A stretch of 64,000 nt of DNA from Linepithema humile (taxonomy: Eukaryota > Arthropoda > Insecta > Hymenoptera > Formicidae). Both the position numbers and the translations under genes were made by a program. Shown here in pieces: positions 1-12,540 of the stretch. The DNA lies in the NCBI RefSeq assembly GCF_040581485.1, contig NC_090128.1:682001-746000 (forward strand), written 5' to 3'. The notes beneath the pieces were generated by a model that saw nothing but the letters and a program-made list of their open reading frames with translations, searched no databases and was not told the origin of the DNA. Each line of letters begins with the position of its first letter. The stretch's first letter is position 1.

Positions 1-379
1 CTTCTCTCTTTATACTTCCACTTTCCATGTCGTTTCAGTTTCTCTCTGCGCTTTACTCGTTTTTTATAATTCTATCCAGTTATACATTATATCGGTTTGT
101 AAAATATCCTGATAGTTCTCGGAGGATTTAATTCCAGGGTAAAATAAATTCTATTTCGCTCGTTGCCTCTTTTTTCCTTTGCCCGTTGCCGTTCCTTTCT
201 CTTCTCATATTTCAATAGATCTTGTCTCTTACTCACCTCGCTCCTGTTACTCTCCGGAAACCTGTTCGCACATTTCTAGTTACAATATCGAATTAAAACT
301 CATACCAGCTCGTATAATTTTTTATCGTCCGTAAAGAATTTAATTCCAGAATGAAATAAATTTCCTTCACATTGTTTCC
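1..379. other. Upstream region, pyrimidine-leaning, no gene
   Basis: T/C-rich sequence with no supported coding region or RNA. Open frames here have simple-sequence composition. Confidence 0.7.
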
Positions 380-1520
380 TCTTTTTCTTTTTTTTCCCCG
401 CATTCTCTCCCTCCTTTTCATGTTTCAACAGTTCCACTCCTTTATCCATCTTGTCTCCGTTCCTCTTTACAGCATTCTCTAGTGCCGCTGCACGCGTGCT
501 TCTTCGACCGGAGCGCGTTTGTCTCCTCGTTTGTCGGCTCTCTTCTACTTTGGCTCCCTCTCGCAACGCAGTCGCCTCTCCCTCTGGCCCTCACGGACGG
601 ACTTCCTTCTTCGTCTATCCGTCGACCTTCCAGCCTCCGCCTCTCCCGTATCCCCCGCGCGTCTACGCCGCGTCCGCTGTGCTCCGGAGTGCCTTCTCCG
701 CTGAGAGAGTGTCGTCGTCGTCATCGTTTCGGTCGACTCCCTGTGTCGCTGCGGGATTTCTGCGAACCCCCTGTTCTAGCGTTCCCCTTATATCAAGAGA
801 CGCCCAGAGCGCAGCAGCCGAGACGGAAGGAGACAGATAGATCGCTAAGTTCTGACCCCTCTTCGGCTTTCGAGCGAGAGAGCAAGCGAGAGGGAGAACG
901 AGAGAGAGAAAGAGAGCGAGAAAGAGCCGACGCCGGAGGGTCAAAGACGCTAACAGAGGAAAAAGAAGAAGAGAGAAAGAGGGAGAGAGAGAGAGAGAGC
1001 GCGCGACGAGAACGAACCGAGGGATATTAAACGCGCCGAGAGAAAGGAAGATGGATAGATTAAAAGGGCACGACGCAAAAGAGAGAGAAGGAGAAGAGGA
1101 AGCGGAGAAAAAGGCAGGGAAAAAGCGAGCGTCGTAGCGAGATGGAGTGAAGGAAAGAAAGAGAAGAGCAGACAGAGAGACAGAGAGGAAAATGGCGTCC
1201 TCCAACGGCGGTAGCCGAAATATTTTACGAGCTAAACTGCGCCGGCGGCCTTTACCCGCGAGAATCGATGTGCGAAGATCAGACGCCACGTCGGGGGCGG
1301 TTTCTGCCGCCTTCCGCCTCGACGCCGTCGCCGCCGTTGTCGTGGAGGCTTCTCTCGTAACCTCATTCGATAGTCGATTACAGGAGAAAGTGAGGGCCTC
1401 CTTGACCGGAGGGCAGAAAGGGATTTTTCGATTTCCGATATCTTCCCGTAAATGCGAAAGATCGTGTCATGAACTTGCCGCCGTTTACTGCCCACCTCGA
1501 GACCGGAAGTCATAATTATC
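380..1520 (+). promoter_or_regulatory. Candidate CadN promoter / first non-coding exon region
   Basis: About 300 nt of pyrimidine-rich sequence (380-680) switches to about 400 nt of purine-rich sequence (790-1190) with GAGAG repeats that could bind GAGA-type factors. CpG-rich DNA continues to about 1500. The first coding exon requires an upstream spliced leader, and its own leader is also GA-rich. Open frames here are low complexity on both strands. No convincing TATA box; a donor such as AAA|GTGAGG near 1389 is possible. Position relative to CadN is the main argument; not proven. Confidence 0.35.
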
Positions 1521-4489
1521 GAAGGAAATAAAAGAGGAGGACCGAAGGAGCGAGAGTTCGCCCAAGTGAAAAGTGGAAAGTGGAAAATCTAGTTAACCGA
1601 ATGCCAGCGGCGATCCACCGGGAATACTTCTCGCGGTATTGGTTACTCGTCTACGACGCGTTCAGCGTTGAGTCGGAAAAGTATGTGCAAAGTAAACTAC
1701 AGACTTTGATTTTGGTTCTCTGGAGCTCGCAACCGCAGAAACTGATTATTGTGCGTTCGACGTTTAGCAATACGGCATTCGACAACATGCGTGATAAAAA
1801 ATCGGAAAAATTCTGGATTCATTTTTTGTGATTACAGATATTGATATATATATATATATATATTTATATGTTTTATTTGAATAAGTTGATAAAAATATTT
1901 TACACTAGATTAAACAAAAAATATTACGCAAATAAAATCAAATTATTTCTTCGGAGTTGAAAAATAAAACTAAAAAACGTTAAACTAATATTTTTATGAT
2001 ATTATTACATAAAACTTAAAATTGAAATTGTATTTAAAAAAATAATATTTTGAAAATATACCTCCAAATTATATTTTGGAAACACCGCGCAAGAAATTTC
2101 TATCTTGTTTGAAGTGCAATCAAATTATATTAGATAAACGCAAAATTTTTTTCATTAACCGTTGGTTTTCGGAGTTCACAAATGGTCGCGTGGTCGACAG
2201 CGAGAAAGAGATGCATGGTCACACGCTGCACATAAATCGGTGTAAAGTTTGACCGTGGATGTAGAAAGAAGTTACGTGACGAGATGTAACTTCTGAGTTA
2301 CGGCAAGAGCGCTAACCATAAATAGGATATATGAGATATCGAAGAGGATCGAACGGAAACACCTTCATGATGACAGTGTGCTTTATGCTGCAATATAGAA
2401 ATTGCTTTAAAGCTATCTTCGAGTTTTTCATTTATAGATAGCATCTTCAATTTGACAAATCCAACTCGATTGACGGTCTTACAGCATTTTCGTCGCGTTA
2501 AAACTTTCGATATAAAAATAACAACTAGTAGAATCAATTCAATTTTTTGCTTTTGTTACGACTACGTTTCATTAGTTCCGATCAATTAAATTAAGAGTTG
2601 AATAAAAATCTAAATAACATAAAGCTTTGGTATGTAAAGTTGTTTGAAAATTTTTCGAAAACTGTGTCAGCAGAATTTTTCGAAACTACATAAGCGCAAA
2701 GTCAGTTCACGAGTGTCGAAAATGCTACCGAATTTCCTGCCGCCTCATAGTAATATACTTTCACATACAAAATCTCATATACCCGCATTCCACCATTTTC
2801 TTTCATGGCCTTCGTTTTATCGGCGCCCAAGTTTCCCTTACCCGACGCTATCAGGATTTGGCTTCCGGTGATCGCAGTGAAATTCGTCGACGATGGGAAA
2901 TCGTGTGTCGCACTTCCAACTGCAGATTACTTAAAGAAGCTTCACATTCCTGATCGATCGGGCAGAGTATTACACACTTAAAAGATGCCATTGCGATCGA
3001 GTACGCTTCAAGACAGAGTATATCGATATTTGAGCTAACAAAGAAAATGTGAAAATTTATCATTTTCACGCAGCATGTTTCAGTATTTCTTTCTTCCATG
3101 CACGGATATTTTTAAATTAATCTGATTTTAATCAAAATATCGAGATATAAGCTCAGAAATGCTGTGCCAATGTATTTATAAATTTTAATTAATTAAAACA
3201 TAATAATAAAGCAAGTTTCTCAAAATATAATAAGTTCTGCAGATCTTATTACAACATTATCGTATTTCATGAAAGGAAGCACGAACTTGAAACACCCTGT
3301 ATATCCTTTATGTCTGATGCTGATTGTCAGAGACTTGTTCTCCAAGTTCATCAGGGATACTGGCAAACTATTCCGAAGTGATTGTGAGACGTGCTGCTCG
3401 GACTTCCTTGTAGGAACTAATGGTCTTCGAGTCGCAAGAACACGCGGGTCCTCGTTATGATATTTTAGTGGGTTCTATGCTGGTATCTCGCCCAAGTTGT
3501 TGGAGTCACGAAACATCCGGAAATTTTCGAGATAAACTCGTCCGTCTTTCGGCCATAAAAAGCAGTGCGGGTTAATCCCGGTGATTTTTCTTACTCTCTC
3601 AGAGCTGACCGGGGATCGCGTTCGTCTTCGACTCATGAAGAATGTAAAACAATCCGCGGAGTATGTTGTAAGGGTTAGCTGGCATTAAATTTCCGGGATA
3701 CTTTATGATAGATTTAGAGACGATCTGTTCTTTCTCATAAAAGTTTGCCGCGATGCTATTAGTTTTTATGTCTTGAAAGTTTTTAATATTGAATATCTTC
3801 ATAAATACATCACAAACTAAAAGAAAATTTCGCAAACTTTTTTAATTATTTAGTAATTTATAAATTATTGAATTGTTTTAACAATTTAAAAACTATTCTT
3901 TCTTTCTTTAACTAATTCTAAACTATTTAAAAAATTTTTAATCTTGTACTCTAATTAGCTAAATTGTGCAAATATCAGTGTATTACTATAGAATCACGTA
4001 GCAACTTTATTATATCGCTCGAAACGTTCTGTTAAAATGAATAACTTCACCGAACAAATGGCGCTTTTTCTCTAGAAACAATTACGGCGAGCTGTAGATT
4101 GCACGCAACGCGGTAGAGTAGCGTTGCAGCTAATTAGAGTCAGATGACTTGAACGGCTAATTTGGTTCTAAACATTATAAAATAACTGCATTTGTGCGTT
4201 AAATTTAAAGAGCGAATTTTCGGTAACAGTAAAATACACAGTATGAAGAACGAAAAATGTACGTTAATTAAATAATATTTACTTTGTGAGATAATTAAAG
4301 CTTTAAAAATCGCTAATATAATCAACCTTCCGCAAATTCTAGATGATAATAAACAAATATAAAATTTTGTATAAAGTAACACAAACATATTATTATACGA
4401 TTACGAAATTACGCCTATATAATGTCATATACATAAATCGCTAATTAATGCGTTGAGCAAATTAAAACGTCGAATACAAAGCAAACTCA
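1521..4489. other. Non-coding upstream DNA
   Basis: AT-rich, with a (TA)n run near 1845-1862. The open frame at 3269-3460 includes ACACCCTGTATAT, reminiscent of insect transposon ends, but no element could be delimited. Confidence 0.6.
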
Positions 4490-4513
4490 GACGTGTTTCA
4501 CGGGGGAGAGGAA

Positions 4514-4559
4514 ACCTCGGATTAGCGATATTCGCGAGGGAATATCGCTAAGCCGGGGT
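4514..4559. repeat. Strong 20-bp hairpin
   Basis: Arms 4514-4533 and 4540-4559 pair with one A.G mismatch and one G.U wobble around a 6-nt loop GCGAGG. The innermost 12 bp (TTAGCGATATTC with GAATATCGCTAA) are perfect. It sits at the edge of a CpG-rich patch (4490-4990). Confidence 0.85.
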
Positions 4560-7500
4560 GATATTCCAGCTTTCGAGTTTACATAGCGAATTACCGCCTC
4601 ACCGCTGAAAAAAAAAAAAGAAAGATCGATCGAAAGTTTCTCTTTGGCGGCGGTTATCTCCCCGTTCCGTTCGTCGCCCGACGACTTGTGCCGGTATGCT
4701 CGTAACCCCTCATTAACCCCGTTCAACGCGATTACAGTACGCGTGGTTCACCCCCGTTTAACCGTCATCGATCCTTTCCTTTTTCTCTTTTCTTCCTGTT
4801 GTCACGTCCTCCCTTTGTTCGTTACAGCGGACATTCCGTCGTTCGTCGTCCAGACGGCCGCGTCACTTTCTCAGAAAGCATTACGCAGCTCGTTAGCATG
4901 TGCTCTCTCCGGCCTCTTAATTGGCTCAATGGATCTCTTCACGTTCATCGCTAATCGCTGACACGAGAACGTAGCCCGACGCTCGTACTTCCCTACGTAT
5001 AATACGCCAGAATGGCCTCGGCATGGCTTGTTCGAAATATTTGAAATTTTATCACGTAATTGTACGCGAAGTATTCCGCGGGGGGAAACTTCGCACTCGG
5101 GAGATCGCGGTCATTTCGAGTAAAAGGAATTTTACGAGCGTGTTTCCGATACTAAATGTCTACAAAGTCGTGACCGTATTAATTTAAAATGTCGCCGTTA
5201 GCGTTAAAAACGAAAGAAAATTGCTAGTGAAATTTTCATTTTTCAGTACAAACTTTGTTTCACTTCTTGACGAAAAATCAATCTCTAATGAAAATTCTGA
5301 CCGCAATGCATATTTATATTAATTAAAAAAAAAAAAGTATAACAATGTATTTTTTGAATTTTATGAGATTTTAGTGTTTTAATAATAGTTGAAATATAAG
5401 AATAGTTTTGTCATATTCTCAAAAAAATAGTGTCAGATTTTGATTTACGAAGTGATGGAAATACGACGAGTTAGAAAGTTATTTAATTGAATAAAATTTT
5501 GCATGGTTTCGGTCGTCCCCGTTTTGCACGGATATGTCGATCAAACAAAGGTCAGACTTCTGCGCGGCGGTGCGAGAACACGCGTGATGAGACTTTATCC
5601 GCTACTGGTCGGGCAGCAGATGAAAAGATTAAAAGGTCCCTCTAATCCCCGAGGAGAATCATAGGGGTGCGCGTACACCAGGAAATATCGCGCGCGCGCG
5701 CGGCCTTTAATAAAAGTGGATAGCTCCTTCTAATAAGGATACTTCCCCCGCAAACAGCTCCCGCTAGCGGTCTTAAATTATCCTTTCGCCGTGCACGTGC
5801 AAAGTGTTTGTTAAACGACGCGTATGGCATATCAATTTCCATCGTCACGAAAGTGTATCGCCCGTGCATTACTCGGATCTACGTTCCGCCGCTTGATCGT
5901 GCGCTATGCGAGGTGAACCATTATACTTTGTCCAGACAATCGCTTCGTTACCTCTGAAAATGAGCGCCTCTTCCAGAAGATGATTTCATGAATGAAATGT
6001 CGGAGATGTCGGAACACAGCGGATTAAAATTCAATTTCGCGTTGTCGAACATTTCATCGCACTGTGATTTTTGCGATTCTCGTTTGTCCGTAGTATTTTT
6101 ATTCATATTATACTGCGCAAAATTTCTAAAATTATATGCCAAAAGTTCGGTAAATATACATCAAGTTATATTTCGGTTGCATATTGCAATTAAATGTAAA
6201 AAATACATTTAAAGAGAAAATATTTGTAAATATATTTTTAATTTAAGTAGAGTATGTGGTCGTAATTTAAATTAGAATTGCAGTCAATATCGCACGCGAA
6301 TAATAATAAATAATAGCAAAGAAATCATCATCATGCATTCTAAAATAATTTTGTTGATACTATGAAAAACTGACCGATATTATTTTCAAACTGTGTATAT
6401 AAAGTTTGCCAATCGGATCAAACCGGAGGCTTTCAATGGTGAAGCTTTTAATCCACGAGTTCTTGACCCGCTGATTGGTTGATTAAAATCGTCGCCACAT
6501 CAGAGCAAACACACTGCCGTCAGTCACGTTGGCTTTTTTTTTTGCGGCAATGTTGCTCTACAACCGGCCGGTTTACTTTAAAATTGATACTGACATTAAC
6601 TGACGGCTTGTCGATTCGAACTGCATCGCCCATACCCGTGTTGCAGCCGCCTCATTTCATAAGCGATCGGCGCGAACCGATGACCTCCCCAACGCAGGTT
6701 GAATTCGATCCGCGTCACCTCGTTCCACGGGTACGCGTTTTCATCGTGGTAATAGCGACAAATACTGCGTCTGCGAATTTTTATCATGATGCAATTTTTA
6801 ATCCGTATTTATGCCGTTTGATGCCGTAAAATTTCGGTGTAAGTAAATATTTGGTTTGTCATCGGCACCGCGACTGAACTGTTTGTTTGTCTTCGCTTTT
6901 TATTGAATCTTTGCGCGATAGTGAAGAATTTTGTTTCGCTTTCAAAATACCACCATGCAGCAATTTTTCATGCAAAAGTTTTAATATATATTTAATATTT
7001 TTATAACATAATGCAGTTAAATATTTAAAATAATTTTATCCCGCATAGTTGACATGAATAGCGATTGACTAATAATATTAATAATTTCGCAAACGAAATG
7101 AAATTTTACGTGAATGATTTATCAAATTTGAAGGAATTTCGGGTTTTCGATTAAAGTTTCAGATATTTATTAACCTCAGGGGCAATAGGTGGTCAGATAA
7201 ATTTTATGTTGACTATCCATAGAATCAGGCAACTTGTTCGGTGAAACAGTCACGTTGTTTCGACACACAGCGGTCACCAAACAGTGTCTGTGTTTGCATG
7301 GGTGTACATTTAACTGCATAGTGATGTCCGATTAAAATTCGTATTCCTAGCAATTAGCGTATATTTTTTTCCGACAACGACAACAGTTGCCTTTCAATTG
7401 TATGTAACGCTAGAGTGCCGTAATAAACGTAAGCGCGCGCACGCATGCACACATGCACACACGCACGCACGCACGCACATACACGTCTGAAACAACGTGT

Positions 7501-10500
7501 TGAAATAACTAAATTCGTCAAATTAAGCTAACAATGCGATCTAAACAGCTGTTCAACCATCATCTTTGTTATACGTTAATTTCCATATATCGAAAAATTG
7601 TTATTTATTAATTATTCCTCTTGTTAGCATTCAATGCTTTTGTAAATTTAAACATGTATGAGCAAAATTCTACTTTATAAAATTGACATGTGTCACACAA
7701 ATTTTAATTTAATTAAATACTACATATTAAATTTTATTTTATTTTATAATGCAATTCTCATAATTAGATATTTCATATTAAATAACAAAATATACAAAAT
7801 GTTTAGTATATATATATAATTCCGATAAAGCAAATTGGTTTGCATAGAAAATAACTATTTATCCGGAAGATGCAATGCCAATATTTTACCCATTGACAAT
7901 AAAAATTTGCTGTACAGTCAGTTTACACTGATTTACAAACGTATGCGCTCTACGCTGTTCGATATATTCAACGACAGACAACAATAAACAAATGTAGTCG
8001 TTTACGATTCTATGTTTTTTAATCACGATACATTCTGATTTATTTTAGTTGTTTATGGATCTGAACAAATATGTACTTTATCGATGTTTGGGAACAGTAA
8101 AAAATTGGTCATCTCTGTAATCAACTTAAGTTGCAAAAAAACAAAAAAAAAAAAAAAAAACGCACTGTCTTTTTGGACAAAAAAATTTCTGTCTAGGTAA
8201 ACCTATTTTACGATGGCAACGCTAATTTTTTTTAAAAAACACTTTATTAAATTACATTAGCAAATTGCATACATACGCACTAAACCAATGTCAACCGAAT
8301 ACATACATCTTCTCTATAGGTACTTCCGCGCAATCACATGTACTTGGTTCAATTATACGTGAGTGTTTAGGCGTATCTCTGACAGGCCAACTTGCGCGCA
8401 TAATGGATCGTACAATCAGAAAGCATCTGCTGTTTCATATACCTCATTCGTCTCATTTCTCCAAATAAGCTGTCGTAATACTTGAGTAACTTAAATCTCC
8501 TGGATCCAGACTGCTCGATATCAATTTTGATCTAAAAAAGTTATGAAATTCAGGAAATCACTGAATATTTCACAAAATTATATCACGAAAGCTAGTTAAA
8601 TTGTTTTCATAATTGAATTGAGAAAGCATATTGACGCATGACGTCGGAAGAATGCTCTTCGCGAGTCCTTTGCTTCGACGGCGATCGCGTTTGAGAATTT
8701 GCAGTGGATAAAGCGTGCGCTGTGCTCCTTCATAGAAATCGCAGCGGTAATGAACACTCTGTGATGTACAAAGCAAGGGCTTTATGGTACGAGAGGTTTG
8801 TGGCAATATGCTCTTTGGCGCATTTAAAAGCTCTTTCTTCCGTTGTTGTAAAGATCGTACCTGGATCCAATGATAAGATTATAAACCGAGCCTTTGGAAG
8901 AACGATGGAGAGCGGACAAAGTGCATTTAAAGCGTTCTATACAAAGCAAGATGAATCGGAGTAGCTCGCAGCTCATTATGCTCTGAACGATTTCTGTTGT
9001 AAATAAGTCACTATAGCGCAAGTAAAAGTTATTAATGGACTTGATAATATTAACTTTGTTTACGTCATTGTTATATAAATTCTTCATTCTGCACGTTAAA
9101 TTTGCACCAAACATTGAAATAGGTTGAGTCCAAGCAAAGTATCTGTATATAAATGTTCATGTATTATATTTATTTCAATAAATCCTACAAATAATATTTC
9201 GAAATTTTGTAACGCTACAGGAAGAAAAAAAGAGATTAATGTTGGCAATTCTCTTAAAGTAGTTTTCGAAACGGATTTGGATTTCAGTAGAAATTGTATT
9301 TTTCAGCGGAACGATAATCAGGAACAGTTAATTTTTCTCTTTCACGACGCGTGAATGAAACAGCCATTGCCATGGTGAACAGCGTGTCTCTTTTTTCGCT
9401 CGTTGGACAAACTAAAGAGCGCGAGTTTAAACCGTGACATAAGCCTATTAGCTCGGGAAGATTTATCCCCGACTGGCAGTGAGCGCGCCCACGCGATTTC
9501 ACGCCGTCTATTCGGAGCGATTTTATAAAGGTCGGCAAGGTTCTTCCGAAGTTCATCTATTACAACTCGCGTTTCGTTATACGTAGAAATTATAACGAGT
9601 CTCTGCGCGAAAGGAAACGGCTCCTGTGCTTGCTTCGTTTTCTCAGTTGCTTCGTCTCCAGCGTTTTGTCTCGTGAACATTCTCTCGAGAATTTCGCGAA
9701 AGAAAACCAGAATTTAAACTTTACATCTTACGAAAGATTTAATTCTGGAACAACGATGACGAGATTTGTTTATCTCCAGATTCTTTTCTTACTTTCACAA
9801 AGAAATCCGGAAAATTTTGAAGTAAAATACTAGTTTGAATCTGTGACAATATTAAAAATATGTCTCAATAATGCTTCTCAAATAATGCTCTTTGCAAGAA
9901 AAACTGGAATTGACAATTTATATATAAAATATTCTCTCATAACATATGAAACTTAATTAAAAAATTTTAATTAAATCTAAAAATTTGAGAAACTCTGCAA
10001 TTCAAATAAATTATCCGAAGTGATTCGTTCATATTGTGCGCCAAATATCGCTACTACGCGTGTAAACAAACGTGGAATAATTCAAATAATTTAGATTTTT
10101 TTTCCCTTCACTGAAGTGTTTTAAAGTTATTTGCTTTTATAAATTGAGTTGGCAACCAAAACTGGAACGTCAAACACATTGCGTGTTTTGTGGAACGTAG
10201 TTTTAGGTATTTCTCTCGTGCGATATTATGCATGCATTATTACTATACCGCCATCGTATAGCGTGTGCATGTCAAGGCGCACGAGAATATTTCCAACGTT
10301 GCGATGGAGCAAAGTTTTCCTCTTAATTTCGTGCACTTCTTGCTACTCTTATCTCGGTAGGTAAAGCAAAACTAGAAGCGAGATAATACTGGAGAGACAC
10401 GCTGTATCCCAGTGCGCGACGATACATTTAGGGAATGCTTGTGGAAAACATAGTTGTCTGAATTACGCGATACTCGTAAGATTAATGTTTACGGCGTTTC

Positions 10501-11879
10501 TGGCGTTTATTATTCAGAGCCTCGGAATTTTGATCGTATTGTTCTAGACATGTTGAAGTTTCGACATTATGTCAGTTTCACTAACGCAGATTCCTGTCAA
10601 TAAACCTGCACGATCGCTAGTTACGTATCGGATGTAATTAAAGGGCACGTCACTTGACTTCATGAATGTTGTAAGATGTAAATGCGCAATTTCCATTTCA
10701 CTTAGTAAGTATTTACTTTCGCGAACAAAGATGTTTCGCGTTGTTGTATCTACTTTGCAAGAAACCTGGATCTCGAATAATTATTCTGTTTCACGAGGGA
10801 TTTAATTATCATTCTCTTTTCGGTAGATGATAAGTCTATTACACTACACAGGACGGCTATTAATTCAGTTGATTAAAGTCGAGTTATTGGATCGACGCTC
10901 CTCGCCGGTAACGCAGTAATCGTGGGTCGCGTTAGTCGCCATAGAAACTAATGATCGTAAAAAGCATATTGATTGCGATTCGTATTCAAACAAAATTGGC
11001 GTAATTAACATTTGCGTAGTTTTTGCTTGTACTTGAAAAAATATGCACTCTGGCTGCATGTAATAAGCACATGTGATGATAAATAATTAAGAAAAATTAT
11101 AAATGCTGAAAATAAATGTTTAATTAATGCGCTCAATCAATTCTTTAAAGAATAACAAAAGACACATAATATCAAAAGAGAACTCAGTATCATGAAATAC
11201 GTAAATATGTCGTGTGAAAATTGACAAGCGATAAATTTTGCACAATACAATATTTCACACATAATTGGCAACGATATCGCGTGATATGTTGTGATATGTT
11301 CAATGTTGTGATGATTATCGTGGTGCAAATTTGTTTTTGTCACAGTTAATTCGCAACTGTTCGAATAGATTGTTAAATGTATCTATTTGATGTAATAATT
11401 TCTCCAAATAGTGTTGTCTCGTCAGCTCATTATTTCATCATTTGGTTTAATCAATTCTTAATTTGGAGATCTAAATCAATATGATGAATACTTTAGATTA
11501 TCAAAGCAAAAACTGCAAAGTAATGATTAATTTTTGGGTCATGATAATATACGTAATAGTTGAATTGATTAAAATTGACCGCCTTAATAAAACAAGATGT
11601 TAGATGTTATATTTTCAATAATTGCAATATTATTTTCTATTTTGCAAAATACGATTATAACATATTCATAAATCTTAAAATGTTTCTAAAGCATGTGCCT
11701 AACTTTTAGAAATTCATATTTAAACCTACGCTTATTTAACTTTGAAAACTGCATTTTTTGATATAAAATAAAAGTCGAGACATTTTTTGAAATTAAATAT
11801 TCTAGTATTATTGCATTATGAAACACAATTTACCATAAGCTTGGTGAATAAGAATTAACTTTTTCTTACTTGCTACTCA
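4560..11879. other. Non-coding upstream DNA
   Basis: Mostly AT-rich. Includes CpG-rich pieces at 4640-5000 and 5500-5900 with a (CG)n run near 5689-5702, and an ACGC/ACAC repeat at 7435-7485. No supported gene. The short open frames (for example 6479-6829 plus, 8704-8964 plus) lack recognisable domains. Confidence 0.6.
7435..7485. repeat. ACGC/ACAC imperfect microsatellite
   Basis: Alternating purine-pyrimidine repeat of ACGC and ACAC units, read directly; potential Z-DNA former. Confidence 0.9.
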
Positions 11880-12430
11880 AAAGAAATTATTTGAGGAGAT
11901 TAAGCGCATCTGTCGACGCGCCGTTCTCTCGTGAGAAAAATGCGAGACGTTATTCCGCCAGACTACCTCTGAGAAAAATTCTACGAGGTGGTTTATGCGG
12001 GTGCATTACATCCGCGAGTACATCCTCGATCGCGCAAGGTCAGCGTGCTGGAATAAGTCGGGGGATTTTTTTTCCTTCAAAAGACGCGCGCGATATGTAT
12101 CGTTTTCCGTGCTCGAAAGCCCAGTCTCTGGCTGCCTCAGCTGAAGGGAGTCACTTAATACGTTTCGAGGAGGAGGAAGAGGGATTAGATATCGTGTTTC
12201 GTCGGACTTAACCGTATAATGTAGGCTTGTAGACCGGCGGAGCATCTGCTCCCAGGCCGCAGGCCCTCGACTTCTGTCCCTCCGAGAGGAACTCGAGGTC
12301 TCGACTTCTCGAGACAGGAGAGGTCGCTGGGGAGATGACTGGAAGATTGGAAACAGCCAGCGAGGAAGAGAGCCATCGCGCGCGAGCACACCAACGGGTT
12401 GCAGATGTGTGCGGGCGGAGGCTACGACCG
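11880..12430. other. CpG-rich upstream patch
   Basis: Raised GC compared with the AT-rich flanks. Overlapping open frames on both strands (for example minus 12006-12458, 150 codons) look like the effect of composition; no domain seen. Confidence 0.5.
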
Positions 12431-12490
12431 ATATAAGGATGGCACACCGGCGAGTCAATTCAATACGTATCGCTAACGCGATTCAGTTGT
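12431..12490 (+). promoter_or_regulatory. Candidate TATA-type core promoter
   Basis: ATATAAGG at 12431-12438 is followed by initiator-like TCAATT (12455-12460) and TTCAATA (about 30 nt downstream of the TATA), and by TCAGTT at 12484-12489. It lies 3.8 kb before the CadN start codon in plus orientation, at the end of the CpG-rich patch. A possible donor ATAG|GTATCG follows near 12518. Motif-based only. Confidence 0.3.
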
Positions 12491-12540
12491 CAAGAAGTCA
12501 TTCGGGGAGCTCGAATAGGTATCGAGTGTGATACTAAAAT

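Noticed and set aside
451..1289. Overlapping open frames on both strands (129, 182 and 208 codons)
   Set aside because: Composed almost entirely of Arg/Ser/Glu/Leu-rich low-complexity sequence produced by GA/CT-rich DNA; no domain or consistent splice structure.
3285..3310. ACACCCTGTATAT-type word, also similar words near 29735 and 45790
   Set aside because: Suggestive of insect transposon termini, but no partner terminus, target duplication or transposase fragment was found.
12006..12458. Minus-strand open frame of 150 codons
   Set aside because: Lies in a CpG-rich patch with open frames in several overlapping readings; no recognisable motif.
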